DNA of 37,951 nt from Metaruminococcus_A sp900762715 (GCA_048204295.1 DBFBLF010000109.1:1-37951), one strand, 5' to 3'; positions 15,930 through 23,002 are shown, counted from the first letter of the stretch. Numbers and translations: made by a program. The notes: generated from the sequence alone by a model not told the origin.

Positions 15930-17394
15930 CATCCTGGAGAATGTATCGGGCTATTTTTGGCTTTTGCTGTTCCCGTTGATCCGCGGATTTTTTAGTTTTC
16001 GCGGCGGTATATGGGCGTGGCTTGGGGGCGTCTGGTTCGACCTGTTGATTTTAGCCGCTATTTTTGGACTTGCCTTTTTGCGCTGGTGGCTGGCAGGTTA
16101 TGAATTAACCCAAGACGGCGTGCGCATTGTAAATGGAATCCTGGTTCGCAAGGATTTTTTGGTTCCCTACCGGCAGTTTGCCAGCGTCTCGCTGGTTGCG
16201 CCTTTTTACTACCGCCCTTTTGGCGCTGTTCATCTGTCCGCGGACTCTGACGCCGGCAACAATTGGAAGTATGATTTTACCCTGACTCTGCCGCTTAAAC
16301 CGGCGCAGGAAATCCTGCACCGCGCAAAATGCGGATGGTGCCCCGGGCTTTCCGGACAGCGCCGGACTTACCGCTCCAGCGGGTTTTATATTGCAATGCT
16401 CGCCTTTATATCTTCCAAAACCGTTACAGGAGTCCTTTTTACCGCCGCATTTTTGGTACAGGCTGGTAAAATTCTGGGCCATGAGTTTGAAACGACCTTT
16501 TTGCAGGGGTTGACGGATCTTGCAAATAAGCTTGCTTTTGGTATTCCGCCTGCTGCTGTTTTCCTGGCGCTGGTCGTTGTTTTGGGATGGGTGATTTCTT
16601 TCATTATCAACCTTGCCAGGAATTATCGTTTTACGGTTTCGCGGCAGGAAAATAGCCTTCAAATTCAGTGCGGCTTTTTTACACGCTATCGTCATCAGAT
16701 GAACGTGGAAAAAGTGAACCTTGTTGAATCCCGGCAGTCCATCATAACAAAGGCATTTCACATCCATTCTCTTTTTCTTCATTGTGCCGGTTATGGAAAG
16801 GCGAAAAACGAGATGTCCGTGCTTTTTCCTGCAGCCAACGAAAAACGGGTGTGGGAGATTGTGCAAAACATTATGCCGGAATGGCATTTTACGAAAAGAA
16901 CGGTCTTCCCTAATGGCAAATCAATTTTCCGATTTATCCTGACGCCGGTGGGAATCGGCGTGGCGCTTGGACTTGCCGTGTTGGTGTTAGCCGGGATATT
17001 CCCCCGCCTTTCCGATTTGATCCTGTTTTTGGGCGGGATGTTTGAACTGCCGGTGCTCTGGTGGTTGACGGCCAGGATTATCGCTTTTTACCACACCGGG
17101 ATTTCAAAAAGCGGAGGTGTTTATACGCTTCGGTTTTCCCGCGGCTTCGGATTCCATTCAGTAGCGGTCCGGGAAGAAAAGGTGGTTCAGGTGAAGCTTC
17201 GTCAGTCAATTTGGCAGGGAATGTCAGGTAGCTGTAACCTGATTGTTTATACCTGGTCGGAGGGGAAGAAGCGCCATGTAATTCCGGCGCTGCCTGTTGA
17301 ACAGGCATGTGAACTGATGGGGATTTCAAAACCGGAAAAAGCGACACTTTCAGGTTGGAAAAGGCTGGCTCATGGGCTTAAGGAGGAAACTTAA
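15907..17394 (+). CDS. Multi-PH domain (bPH2/DUF304) membrane protein, YdbT-like
   Basis: 495 residues with membrane pairs near 12-60, 155-240 and 340-395, each followed by a PH-type segment (for example YELTQDGVRIVNGILVRKDF and YRFTVSRQENSLQIQCGFF). This layout is that of YdbT. It overlaps the previous gene by 23 bases if ATG 15907 is used, or 14 bases with ATG 15916; the ribosome binding site is poor for both, as expected for coupled translation. It ends one base before the lexA start codon, so lexA is very likely in the same transcript. Confidence 0.82.
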   Translation: MKRMHPINILENVSGYFWLLLFPLIRGFFSFRGGIWAWLGGVWFDLLILAAIFGLAFLRWWLAGYELTQDGVRIVNGILVRKDFLVPYRQFASVSLVAPFYYRPFGAVHLSADSDAGNNWKYDFTLTLPLKPAQEILHRAKCGWCPGLSGQRRTYRSSGFYIAMLAFISSKTVTGVLFTAAFLVQAGKILGHEFETTFLQGLTDLANKLAFGIPPAAVFLALVVVLGWVISFIINLARNYRFTVSRQENSLQIQCGFFTRYRHQMNVEKVNLVESRQSIITKAFHIHSLFLHCAGYGKAKNEMSVLFPAANEKRVWEIVQNIMPEWHFTKRTVFPNGKSIFRFILTPVGIGVALGLAVLVLAGIFPRLSDLILFLGGMFELPVLWWLTARIIAFYHTGISKSGGVYTLRFSRGFGFHSVAVREEKVVQVKLRQSIWQGMSGSCNLIVYTWSEGKKRHVIPALPVEQACELMGISKPEKATLSGWKRLAHGLKEET

Positions 17395-17395
17395 A

Positions 17396-17977
17396 ATGAT
17401 TACTGAAAAAGCCAGACGAATTTTGGAATATCTTCAGAGCCGTCCTTTGAATGAAGGCGCGCCGACTGTGCGTGAAATCTGCCGTGATCTTCAAATCAAG
17501 TCGACCTCTACAGTGCAGAGATATGTGGAAGAGTTGGTTGAAGCAGGGTATATTCAAAAGAACGACGGGAAAAGACGGACGCTCCGTCTTGCTTCTACTG
17601 AGGGAATTTCGGTTCCGGTGGTGGGGCTTGTCACTGCCGGCGAACCAATTACCGCCATTGAGCAGATTGAAGGCTACATTACCTTTTCGGGGTACCATGG
17701 AAACCCGTCTGAGCTGTTTGCCCTGAACGTACGTGGTGAAAGCATGATCAACGCTGGGATTCTAAGCGGCGACCTTGTCATCGTCCGCCAGACGCCAACG
17801 GCGGAAAATGGGGAAATCGTGGTCGCAATGATAGAAGACGAAGCAACCGTTAAACGTTTTTATAAAGAAAACGGCCGTTTTAGGCTTCAGCCTGAAAACG
17901 ACCAGATGGAACCGATTTATGCCGATGAGGTTTCAATTCTCGGAAAGGTAATTGCGGTGATCCGCAATTATGAATAA
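17396..17977 (+). CDS. lexA: SOS repressor LexA
   Basis: 193 residues. The N-terminal winged helix domain spans about 1-65. The self-cleavage site is A81-G82 in LVTAGEPI, and the catalytic dyad is S116 (RGESMINAG) and K153 (EATVKRFYK). LexA represses DNA repair genes and is cleaved in the presence of RecA filaments. The start ATG at 17396 has AAGGAGG (17380-17386) 9 bases upstream; the ATG at 17372 lies within the preceding gene and precedes this site. Placement as last gene behind two PH membrane proteins is unusual. No SOS box directly precedes it; the nearest candidate is at 14889-14902. Confidence 0.96.
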   Translation: MITEKARRILEYLQSRPLNEGAPTVREICRDLQIKSTSTVQRYVEELVEAGYIQKNDGKRRTLRLASTEGISVPVVGLVTAGEPITAIEQIEGYITFSGYHGNPSELFALNVRGESMINAGILSGDLVIVRQTPTAENGEIVVAMIEDEATVKRFYKENGRFRLQPENDQMEPIYADEVSILGKVIAVIRNYE

Positions 17978-18007
17978 GCGGTGCGGCATAGTGGTATTGC
18001 CGCCATA

Positions 18008-18043
18008 AAAAAACCCCCCGAACCGTCAGGTTCGGGGGGGTTT
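18008..18043. terminator. Bidirectional terminator between lexA and trkA-like genes
   Basis: An 11-bp stem (18014-18024 with 18029-18039) with a 4-base loop. The seven-A run on the left (18007-18013) gives a strong U tract for the converging minus-strand gene ending at 18063; on the plus strand the T tract is only three bases. Confidence 0.88.
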
Positions 18044-18062
18044 AATGTTATTTGCAACGCTT

Positions 18063-18722
18063 TTACAGCTTCAGGGAAGCCTTCAGGGCGTGGAGCTTAT
18101 TTGTAGGGGAAAGAACCATGATTTTATCACCGCCAAGAACCTGTGTGTTGCCGCGCGGTATGATCAGCTCATCGCCCCGGATGATGGAAATGAATACAAA
18201 AATTTCCGGCAGATGAAGCTGGGCCAAAGTTCTGCCCGCCAGCGGATACCCATTTTCTGGAATATTAATCTCTTCAATGGACACTTCCCCTTTGTGCAGG
18301 GTCATAATCTGCTTAATTTTGCTCAGGTCAATTTCCCGCTCAAGGGAGCGGGCGATGTTATCGGTCGTATTGACCGTTATGTCAATTCCTAGCTGTTTCA
18401 TGACTTCGACGTTTTTAGGGTTGTTCGCCCGCGCAACAGTTTTTTGAACATTGAAAACGCTTTTTGCAAGCTGGCAGGCAATGAGGTTGTCTTCATCTTT
18501 TCCGGTGACGCTTACTAAGGCGTCCGCGTCTTCAATTCCCGCGTCTACCAGCGCCTCAAGCGTTGTACCGTCGCCGAAAATAACGGGAATATCCAGGTCG
18601 TTCGCAAGGTAATTGCAAAGGCCCTTTTTTATTTCAATCAGGGTAGGGTAATGGTTGTGCTCAATCAGCGTTTTTACCAGGTAATAGCCAACTTTTCCCC
18701 CGCCGACAACAACTACTTTCAT
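18063..18722 (-). CDS. trkA: TrkA/KtrA-type potassium uptake regulatory protein
   Basis: 219 residues: an N-terminal Rossmann RCK_N domain starting MKVVVVGGGKVGYYLVKTL with the nucleotide-binding GGGKVG motif, and a C-terminal TrkA_C (RCK_C) domain with the segment IIRGDELIIPRGNTQVLGGD. Such cytosolic proteins gate TrkH/KtrB potassium channels in response to NAD(H), ATP/ADP or cyclic di-AMP. AAAGGAG lies 7 bases before the ATG. It follows a second TrkA-type gene by 28 bases on the same strand; no TrkH gene is in the window. Confidence 0.9.
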   Translation of the reverse strand: MKVVVVGGGKVGYYLVKTLIEHNHYPTLIEIKKGLCNYLANDLDIPVIFGDGTTLEALVDAGIEDADALVSVTGKDEDNLIACQLAKSVFNVQKTVARANNPKNVEVMKQLGIDITVNTTDNIARSLEREIDLSKIKQIMTLHKGEVSIEEINIPENGYPLAGRTLAQLHLPEIFVFISIIRGDELIIPRGNTQVLGGDKIMVLSPTNKLHALKASLKL

Positions 18723-18750
18723 TATAATTCTCCTTTAACAACAGCCGGCG

Positions 18751-19377
18751 TCAGTCAACCACTCTGGCAATGATCATTAAATCGGTTGCGGCGAGCTTGA
18801 CGTTCTTTTTTCCGGCGATGTTGATTGACATATCGGCATGCTGAATTGCCAGCAACGTTTCCGATTCATCCAAATCCAGGTTGACGTCGCCGCAGTACTG
18901 GTTGACAAACCGTTTGGGAACCGGGAACCAGTGAAAGGCTATGGTATGCGCTCCCAGGTTGACGGTGCGAACCGAGCCGCTTTCCAGCAGTGCTGAGCGC
19001 ACTGCTTCAACCGTGAGGTTGGTGGGGCAGACGGTGTGAAGCCCAAAATGGGAAAATACATCTTCCCGGCGCGGATCATAAATGCGCGCCAACACATTTG
19101 GTATCTGGAAAATTTCCCTTGCAAGCTGGGAAACCATGATGTTTACATTATCATCTTGGCTGACGGCTGCCAGTGCATCGCAGTTTTCAATCCCAGCCCG
19201 TTTGAGGACGTCTTGGTCAATTGGAACCCCGGCGGTGGTAAAACCGTCAAAATCATCGTCCAGAAGTTCGAAACTTTCTTCTTTTCGGTCGACAATGGAT
19301 ACATCGTGCCCATCCTGTGCAAGGGATGAAGCCAGCCGAGAGCCGACTTTTCCGCACCCAACAACAAGTATGTTCAT
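18751..19377 (-). CDS. TrkA-type (RCK domain) potassium transport regulatory protein, first gene of the pair
   Basis: 208 residues from ATG 19377, where the RCK_N motif begins immediately (MNILVVGCGKVGSRLASSLA). An Asp near residue 35 in VSIVDRKEE is the usual ribose contact. The C-terminal region is a shorter RCK_C-like domain ending in KLAATDLMIIARVVD. An upstream in-frame start at 19470 was rejected, because GGAG lies 13 bases before 19377 and the extra residues do not fit the family. The two proteins may form a hetero-oligomeric gating ring, an inference from adjacency. Confidence 0.88.
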   Translation of the reverse strand: MNILVVGCGKVGSRLASSLAQDGHDVSIVDRKEESFELLDDDFDGFTTAGVPIDQDVLKRAGIENCDALAAVSQDDNVNIMVSQLAREIFQIPNVLARIYDPRREDVFSHFGLHTVCPTNLTVEAVRSALLESGSVRTVNLGAHTIAFHWFPVPKRFVNQYCGDVNLDLDESETLLAIQHADMSINIAGKKNVKLAATDLMIIARVVD

Positions 19378-19425
19378 TTTTACTGATCTTCTCCTTAATT
19401 TCAGGCTTACTGCCTTCAAGCAACT

Positions 19426-19454
19426 ATTATAAGCAGTCTGGACAAAAAAGTAAA
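19426..19454 (-). promoter_or_regulatory. Predicted promoter of the trkA-type pair
   Basis: On the minus strand: TTTACT (19454-19449), 17-base spacer, perfect TATAAT (19431-19426). The start site would be about 40 bases upstream of the first gene. Confidence 0.55.
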
Positions 19455-19517
19455 GCTGCAAACCTAACAATATTTCTAGACGTTTTTAAGCTGGTTTGGC
19501 GCTATTGATGCGGTTGC

Positions 19518-19547
19518 TTGACAGGGTGCGGCGGGGGTTGGTACAAT
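19518..19547 (+). promoter_or_regulatory. Predicted promoter of the small Cys-rich gene
   Basis: Consensus TTGACA (19518-19523), 18-base G-rich spacer, TACAAT (19542-19547, five of six matches). It leads into a gene only 36 bases downstream. Confidence 0.68.
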
Positions 19548-19582
19548 TACGATATACGAACTTTTAAAAGGGGATGCAATAT

Positions 19583-19726
19583 ATGAGTTGTGAGAAAAAC
19601 TGCAGCAACCGCCACGAGTGCAGCTGCCCGTATACCGACTGCAAAAATCATGGGCGTTGCTGCGACTGCGTTGCCAATCACCGTGAAATGGGCAACCTTC
19701 CGAATTGTTACAAAAAGGAAGGCTGA
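19583..19726 (+). CDS. Small Cys-rich, probably zinc-binding protein (47 residues)
   Basis: 47 residues with nine cysteines (3, 7, 13, 15, 20, 26, 27, 29, 43) and three histidines. It begins MSCEKNCS, has a core CSCPYTDCKNHGRCCDCV and ends NLPNCYKKEG. The spacing of the Cys residues suggests one or two zinc sites. I recall similar tiny clostridial proteins with a CPYTxCxxHGxCCxCVxxH pattern (possibly Pfam DUF6485; the name is from memory and unverified). AAAAGGGG lies about 8 bases before the ATG. Its own promoter and terminator frame it exactly, which strongly supports a real monocistronic gene. Function unknown. Confidence 0.85.
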   Translation: MSCEKNCSNRHECSCPYTDCKNHGRCCDCVANHREMGNLPNCYKKEG

Positions 19727-19758
19727 ACCGGGTGTATTGCGCAATATGGAATAAGAGA

Positions 19759-19789
19759 AAACACAGGGGAAATGGACCTCTGTGTTTTT
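19759..19789 (+). terminator. Terminator after the small Cys-rich gene
   Basis: An 11-bp stem with one G-U pair (19759-19769 with 19777-19787), a 7-base loop and a five-T tract (19785-19789). Confidence 0.85.
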
Positions 19790-19824
19790 CCTTGCCTTTT
19801 TGCGGCAAGGCTGAAATCGGTGTT

Positions 19825-19858
19825 CTTTTTCAGCTTTCCGCGGCTTTTTCAGCTTTCC
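19825..19858. repeat. 15-bp direct repeat in intergenic region
   Basis: CTTTTTCAGCTTTCC occurs at 19825-19839 and 19844-19858, 19 bases apart. It follows a short CCTTGCC/GGCAAGG hairpin. No gene is seen between 19790 and 19940; the repeat has no evident role. Confidence 0.6.
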
Positions 19859-19943
19859 CTGCCGTGTTCAAACACCCGCACCGCAACCAAAACAGTGCTT
19901 TTATTTGAGCAGCGTCTTTAAAATTTTGATTGTCTGATAAACC

Positions 19944-19972
19944 TTGATTTCCTACAAAACCTATCATATAAT
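19944..19972 (+). promoter_or_regulatory. Predicted promoter of the Rrf2-family regulator
   Basis: TTGATT (19944-19949), 17-base spacer, perfect TATAAT (19967-19972). Transcription would begin roughly 13 bases before the GTG start codon. Confidence 0.62.
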
Positions 19973-19991
19973 AGAACGAGAGGTGATTTCT

Positions 19992-20429
19992 GTGAAAATA
20001 TCTACAAAAGGGCGCTACGCCCTCCGTTTGATGCTTGACCTGGCCGAGCATAACACCGGAGAGTATATTGCGCTGAAAGATGTCTCCGCAAGGCAGGAAA
20101 TTTCAGTTAAATATCTGGAGCAGATCATCACCCAGCTCAGCCGGGCCGGCTTTTTGAAAAGCACAAGAGGTCCTCAGGGCGGCTACAAGCTCACGAAACC
20201 CCCGGCGGAATATACCGTTGGAATGATCCTGCGGATTACCGAGGGAAGCCTTGCACCTATTTCATGTCTGGAGGACGAGCCAAACCAGTGTCCCCGCTAC
20301 GGTGAATGTGAAACTGTGGAATTTTGGGAGGGCCTTTATAAGGTGATAAACGAATATGTTGACGGAAAAACCCTTCAGGATCTTTTGGACGCCGCCAAAC
20401 AACATTCAGCTTATGATTATATTATTTAA
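19992..20429 (+). CDS. Rrf2-family transcriptional regulator (CymR/IscR type)
   Basis: 145 residues from GTG 19992 with AGGTGA 5 bases upstream; the family starts here (MKISTKGRYALRLMLDLA). A winged helix-turn-helix spans about 25-68. Three cysteines, C92, C100 and C106, sit in the IscR-type cluster position (SCLEDEPNQC, then PRYGEC), so an Fe-S cluster or thiol sensing is plausible; B. subtilis CymR lacks this triad. The next genes make cysteine and homocysteine, which argues for a CymR-like role in sulfur control. A palindrome overlapping their promoter is the candidate operator. Whether it senses Fe-S status, thiols or acts with cysteine synthase cannot be told from sequence. Confidence 0.88.
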   Translation: MKISTKGRYALRLMLDLAEHNTGEYIALKDVSARQEISVKYLEQIITQLSRAGFLKSTRGPQGGYKLTKPPAEYTVGMILRITEGSLAPISCLEDEPNQCPRYGECETVEFWEGLYKVINEYVDGKTLQDLLDAAKQHSAYDYII

Positions 20430-20451
20430 AAGGAGCTTCGACTCCTTTTTT
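20428..20451 (+). terminator. Terminator overlapping the Rrf2 gene stop codon
   Basis: An 8-bp stem AAAAGGAG/CTCCTTTT (20428-20435 with 20442-20449) with a CTTCGA loop and a six-T run. It shares bases with the TAA stop, and separates the regulator gene from the cysteine operon. Confidence 0.85.
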
Positions 20452-20578
20452 GTTTATAATTCTCAAAAAAGCAGATACGGTTTTCAAAAGAAGTAGCTGG
20501 TTGGCACCGCCGCTTAAATGGATAAAAGGCCAGATAAAAATATATTATTGTTGAACAAAAAATTTTTTGAGGAGTAGC

Positions 20579-20607
20579 TTGACAAACGGTTGAAATGACG
20601 TTATACT
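20579..20607 (+). promoter_or_regulatory. Strong predicted promoter of the cysteine operon
   Basis: Consensus TTGACA (20579-20584), 17-base spacer, TATACT (20602-20607, five of six matches). The transcript would begin near 20614 and carry a leader of about 155 bases holding a small reading frame. Confidence 0.75.
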
Positions 20608-20636
20608 AATTTCATATTAAACATATATGAAATTAG
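20606..20636. promoter_or_regulatory. 31-bp palindrome overlapping the promoter (candidate Rrf2 operator)
   Basis: Perfect 12-bp arms CTAATTTCATAT and ATATGAAATTAG (20606-20617 and 20625-20636) around 7 bases. It covers the end of the -10 box and the expected start site, the classic place for a repressor site. AT-rich long palindromes of this size are known for Rrf2 regulators; assignment to the upstream Rrf2 gene is inference. Confidence 0.6.
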
Positions 20637-20655
20637 GGTTATGAGGGATGGTGTG

Positions 20656-20730
20656 ATGAAAGCTCGAACCGGCGTTCGACTCTCAGTTTCTTTTGTTTTC
20701 CGAATGTGCTGTTGCATCAAAGCCAGATAA
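20656..20730 (+). CDS. Predicted 24-residue leader peptide with a Cys-Cys-Cys run
   Basis: An ATG at 20656 opens 24 codons ending in TAA at 20728-20730. The peptide starts MKARTG, has a hydrophobic middle (SVSFVF) and ends RMCCCIKAR; the three consecutive Cys codons are TGC TGT TGC at 20707-20715. GAGGGA (20643-20648) lies 7 bases before the start, a good ribosome binding site. It is in the leader of an operon that makes cysteine and homocysteine. A run of codons for the end product just before the biosynthetic genes is the hallmark of ribosome-mediated attenuation; Cys-run leader peptides are known in actinobacterial sulfur operons. Its stop is 40 bases before the sulfhydrylase start. Confidence 0.75.
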   Translation: MKARTGVRLSVSFVFRMCCCIKAR

Positions 20731-20762
20731 AAACAGTATTTTGTGGAACAATAGAAATGAGG
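20682..20762 (+). promoter_or_regulatory. Predicted RNA stem sequestering the ribosome binding site of the sulfhydrylase gene
   Basis: Bases 20682-20701, inside the leader peptide frame, can pair with 20745-20762, which ends in the GAGG of the downstream ribosome binding site. The pairs are 82-85 with 58-61, 87-90 with 54-57, 91 and 93-97 with 53 and 47-51, and 20700-20701 with 45-46: about 16 pairs with a G bulge, one T-T mismatch and a TT bulge. The loop holds the three Cys codons. A ribosome stalled there would cover part of the 5' arm and free the site. Read by eye, not by a folding program. Confidence 0.5.
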
Positions 20763-20770
20763 AAATTGAC

Positions 20771-22057
20771 ATGAAAAATAAAGGTTACCGTTTTGAAACA
20801 CTCCAGCTCCATGTTGGGCAGGAAAATGCCGACCCGGCTACCGGCGCTCGGGCTGTGCCGATTTATCAGACTACATCTTATGTTTTCCGCGACTGTGCTC
20901 ACGCTGCCGCCCGGTTTGGTTTGGCCGACGCCGGAAATATATACGGAAGGTTGACAAACCCGACGCAGGACATTTTTGAGCAGCGGATTGCAGCGCTTGA
21001 AGGCGGTGTGGCAGCACTGGGGGTCGCATCGGGAGCCGCCGCTGTCACCTATGCTATCCAGAATCTGGCAGGCGCCGGCGACCATATTGTGGCTGCCAAA
21101 ACGCTTTACGGCGGGAGTTATAACCTGCTCGCTCATACTTTGCCCCAGTATGGAATTACCACTACCTTTGTCGACCCGGACGAAGAGGGGAGTTTCGAAA
21201 GGGCGGTTCAGGAAAACACAAAGGCTCTTTATATTGAAACGCTCGGCAATCCAAATTCCAGCGTGATCGACGTAGAAAAAGTTGCGGCCGTGGCTCACGC
21301 TCACAAAATCCCGCTTGTTGTTGACAACACCTTTGCCTCGCCCTATCTTTTCCGCCCACTTGAGCATGGAGCCGATATCGTTGTAGAATCTGCTACCAAA
21401 TTTATTGGGGGGCACGGAACGGCGCTCGGCGGCGTTATTATCGATGGCGGAAAGTTTGACTGGGAGGCTTCCGGCAAATTCCCTTCCCTGACCGAGCCGA
21501 ATCCGAGCTACCACGGCATCAGCTTTACCAAGGCGGTGGGCCCGGCTGCGTTTGTTACAAAAATACGGGCAGTTTTGCTGCGGGATACTGGAGCAACCAT
21601 TGCTCCGCTTCACGCTTTCTTGTTCCTGCAGGGGCTGGAGACACTGTCGCTCAGGGTGGAGCGCCATGTGGAGAACGCCCTGAAAGTTGTATCTTATTTG
21701 AAGAACCATCCGCTGGTGGAGAAAGTCAACCATCCCTCGCTGCCGGATAGTCCCTACTTCACCCTTTATCAAAAGTATTTCCCGCAGGGAGCGGGGTCTA
21801 TTTTCACTTTTGAAATCAAGGGCGGTGCGGAGGAGGCCAAACGGTTTATCGACCGTCTGGAGATATTTTCCCTCTTAGCCAATGTTGCGGACGCAAAATC
21901 CCTTGTAATTCATCCGGCGTCTACTACCCATTCCCAGATGACGGAACAAGAACTTGCAGAATCCGGCATTAAACCGAATACCATCCGTCTCTCGGTCGGC
22001 TTAGAACATATTGATGATCTTCTTGCTGACCTGGAGCACGGTTTTGCGAACGATTAA
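20771..22057 (+). CDS. metY: O-acetylhomoserine aminocarboxypropyltransferase (sulfhydrylase), MetY/Met17 type
   Basis: 428 residues, normal for this enzyme. Cys/Met metabolism PLP-dependent fold: YGRLTNPT near 58-65, the substrate-side SGAAA region near 88-92, VVDNTFASPYLFRP near 183-196 and the PLP lysine K210 in VESATKFIGGHGTALGG. It condenses O-acetylhomoserine with sulfide to homocysteine and acetate; many members also accept O-acetylserine or methanethiol. The ATG at 20771 follows GAGGAAA; extra upstream codons in the same frame lie within the leader region and do not fit the family. Expression is probably controlled by the upstream palindrome and the Cys leader peptide. cysK follows after 12 bases. 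Confidence 0.94.
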   Translation: MKNKGYRFETLQLHVGQENADPATGARAVPIYQTTSYVFRDCAHAAARFGLADAGNIYGRLTNPTQDIFEQRIAALEGGVAALGVASGAAAVTYAIQNLAGAGDHIVAAKTLYGGSYNLLAHTLPQYGITTTFVDPDEEGSFERAVQENTKALYIETLGNPNSSVIDVEKVAAVAHAHKIPLVVDNTFASPYLFRPLEHGADIVVESATKFIGGHGTALGGVIIDGGKFDWEASGKFPSLTEPNPSYHGISFTKAVGPAAFVTKIRAVLLRDTGATIAPLHAFLFLQGLETLSLRVERHVENALKVVSYLKNHPLVEKVNHPSLPDSPYFTLYQKYFPQGAGSIFTFEIKGGAEEAKRFIDRLEIFSLLANVADAKSLVIHPASTTHSQMTEQELAESGIKPNTIRLSVGLEHIDDLLADLEHGFAND

Positions 22058-22069
22058 GGAGGAATTTTT

Positions 22070-23002
22070 ATGGCACGCATTTATAAAACACTGACCGACC
22101 TGATAGGAAAAACGCCTCTTCTTGAGCTTACAAACTACGAGAAAGCAAATGGGCTGGAGGCACAGATTGTGGCGAAGCTTGAATATTTTAATCCTGCGGG
22201 AAGTGTCAAGGACCGTGTCGGCAGAGCAATGATTGATGACGCGGAGGCCAAGGGACTGTTAAAGCCGGGTTCGGTCATCATTGAGCCGACCAGCGGAAAC
22301 ACCGGAATTGGGCTTGCATCCGTTGCCGCTGCGCGCGGCTACCGGATTATCCTCACCATGCCGGAAACGATGAGTGTGGAACGGCGTAATCTTTTGAAAG
22401 CCTACGGCGCAGAGTTGGTGCTCACCGAGGGTGCAAAGGGGATGAAGGGCGCGATTGCGAAGGCAGAGGAGCTTGCAAAGGAAATACCGGGCAGCTTTAT
22501 TCCGGGGCAGTTTGTAAATCCTGCCAACCCCGCCGTGCATAAAGTGACGACCGGCCCTGAGATCTGGGAGGATACCGACGGTGAAGTCGACATTTTTGTA
22601 TCCGGAGTCGGTACGGGCGGCACCATTTCCGGAGTTGGAGAATACCTGAAAAGCAAAAACCCCGGTATCAAGATCGTTGCGGTAGAGCCTTCCGCCTCCC
22701 CGGTTCTGAGCAAGGGGACGGCAGGGCCGCATAAAATCCAGGGGATCGGCGCCGGTTTTGTTCCGGATACCCTCAATATTGAGGTGTATGATGAAATTAT
22801 CACGGTGGAAAATGAAGACGCTTTTGCAACTGGGCGCGCCGTAGCCAGGTCGGAGGGCCTGTTGGTCGGGATTTCCTCCGGCGCGGCTGTTTGGGCGGCG
22901 ACCGAGCTTGCCAAGCGTCCGGAAAACAGGGGCAAAAAAATTGTAGCACTTTTGCCGGACACCGGGGAACGCTATCTTTCCACCCCGATGTTTTCGGAAT
23001 AA
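22070..23002 (+). CDS. cysK: Cysteine synthase A (O-acetylserine sulfhydrylase)
   Basis: 310 residues, typical CysK length. The PLP lysine is K47 in NPAGSVKDR, the substrate loop is TSGNTG (74-79), and the phosphate-binding GVGTGGTISG lies further on. It makes L-cysteine from O-acetylserine and sulfide. AAGGAGG precedes the ATG at 22070, and the gene is 12 bases after metY, so one operon is clear. In B. subtilis the orthologous enzyme acts with CymR as a cysteine sensor; an Rrf2 regulator upstream makes the same arrangement possible here, as inference. A tandem repeat element starts at its stop codon. Confidence 0.95.
   Translation: MARIYKTLTDLIGKTPLLELTNYEKANGLEAQIVAKLEYFNPAGSVKDRVGRAMIDDAEAKGLLKPGSVIIEPTSGNTGIGLASVAAARGYRIILTMPETMSVERRNLLKAYGAELVLTEGAKGMKGAIAKAEELAKEIPGSFIPGQFVNPANPAVHKVTTGPEIWEDTDGEVDIFVSGVGTGGTISGVGEYLKSKNPGIKIVAVEPSASPVLSKGTAGPHKIQGIGAGFVPDTLNIEVYDEIITVENEDAFATGRAVARSEGLLVGISSGAAVWAATELAKRPENRGKKIVALLPDTGERYLSTPMFSE

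Noticed and set aside
20498..20511. CTGGTTGGCACCGC, similar to the conserved T-box antiterminator sequence
   Set aside because: Only about 50 bases separate it from the preceding terminator, too few for a T-box leader with specifier loop, no terminator follows, and the cysteine operon promoter lies downstream of it.
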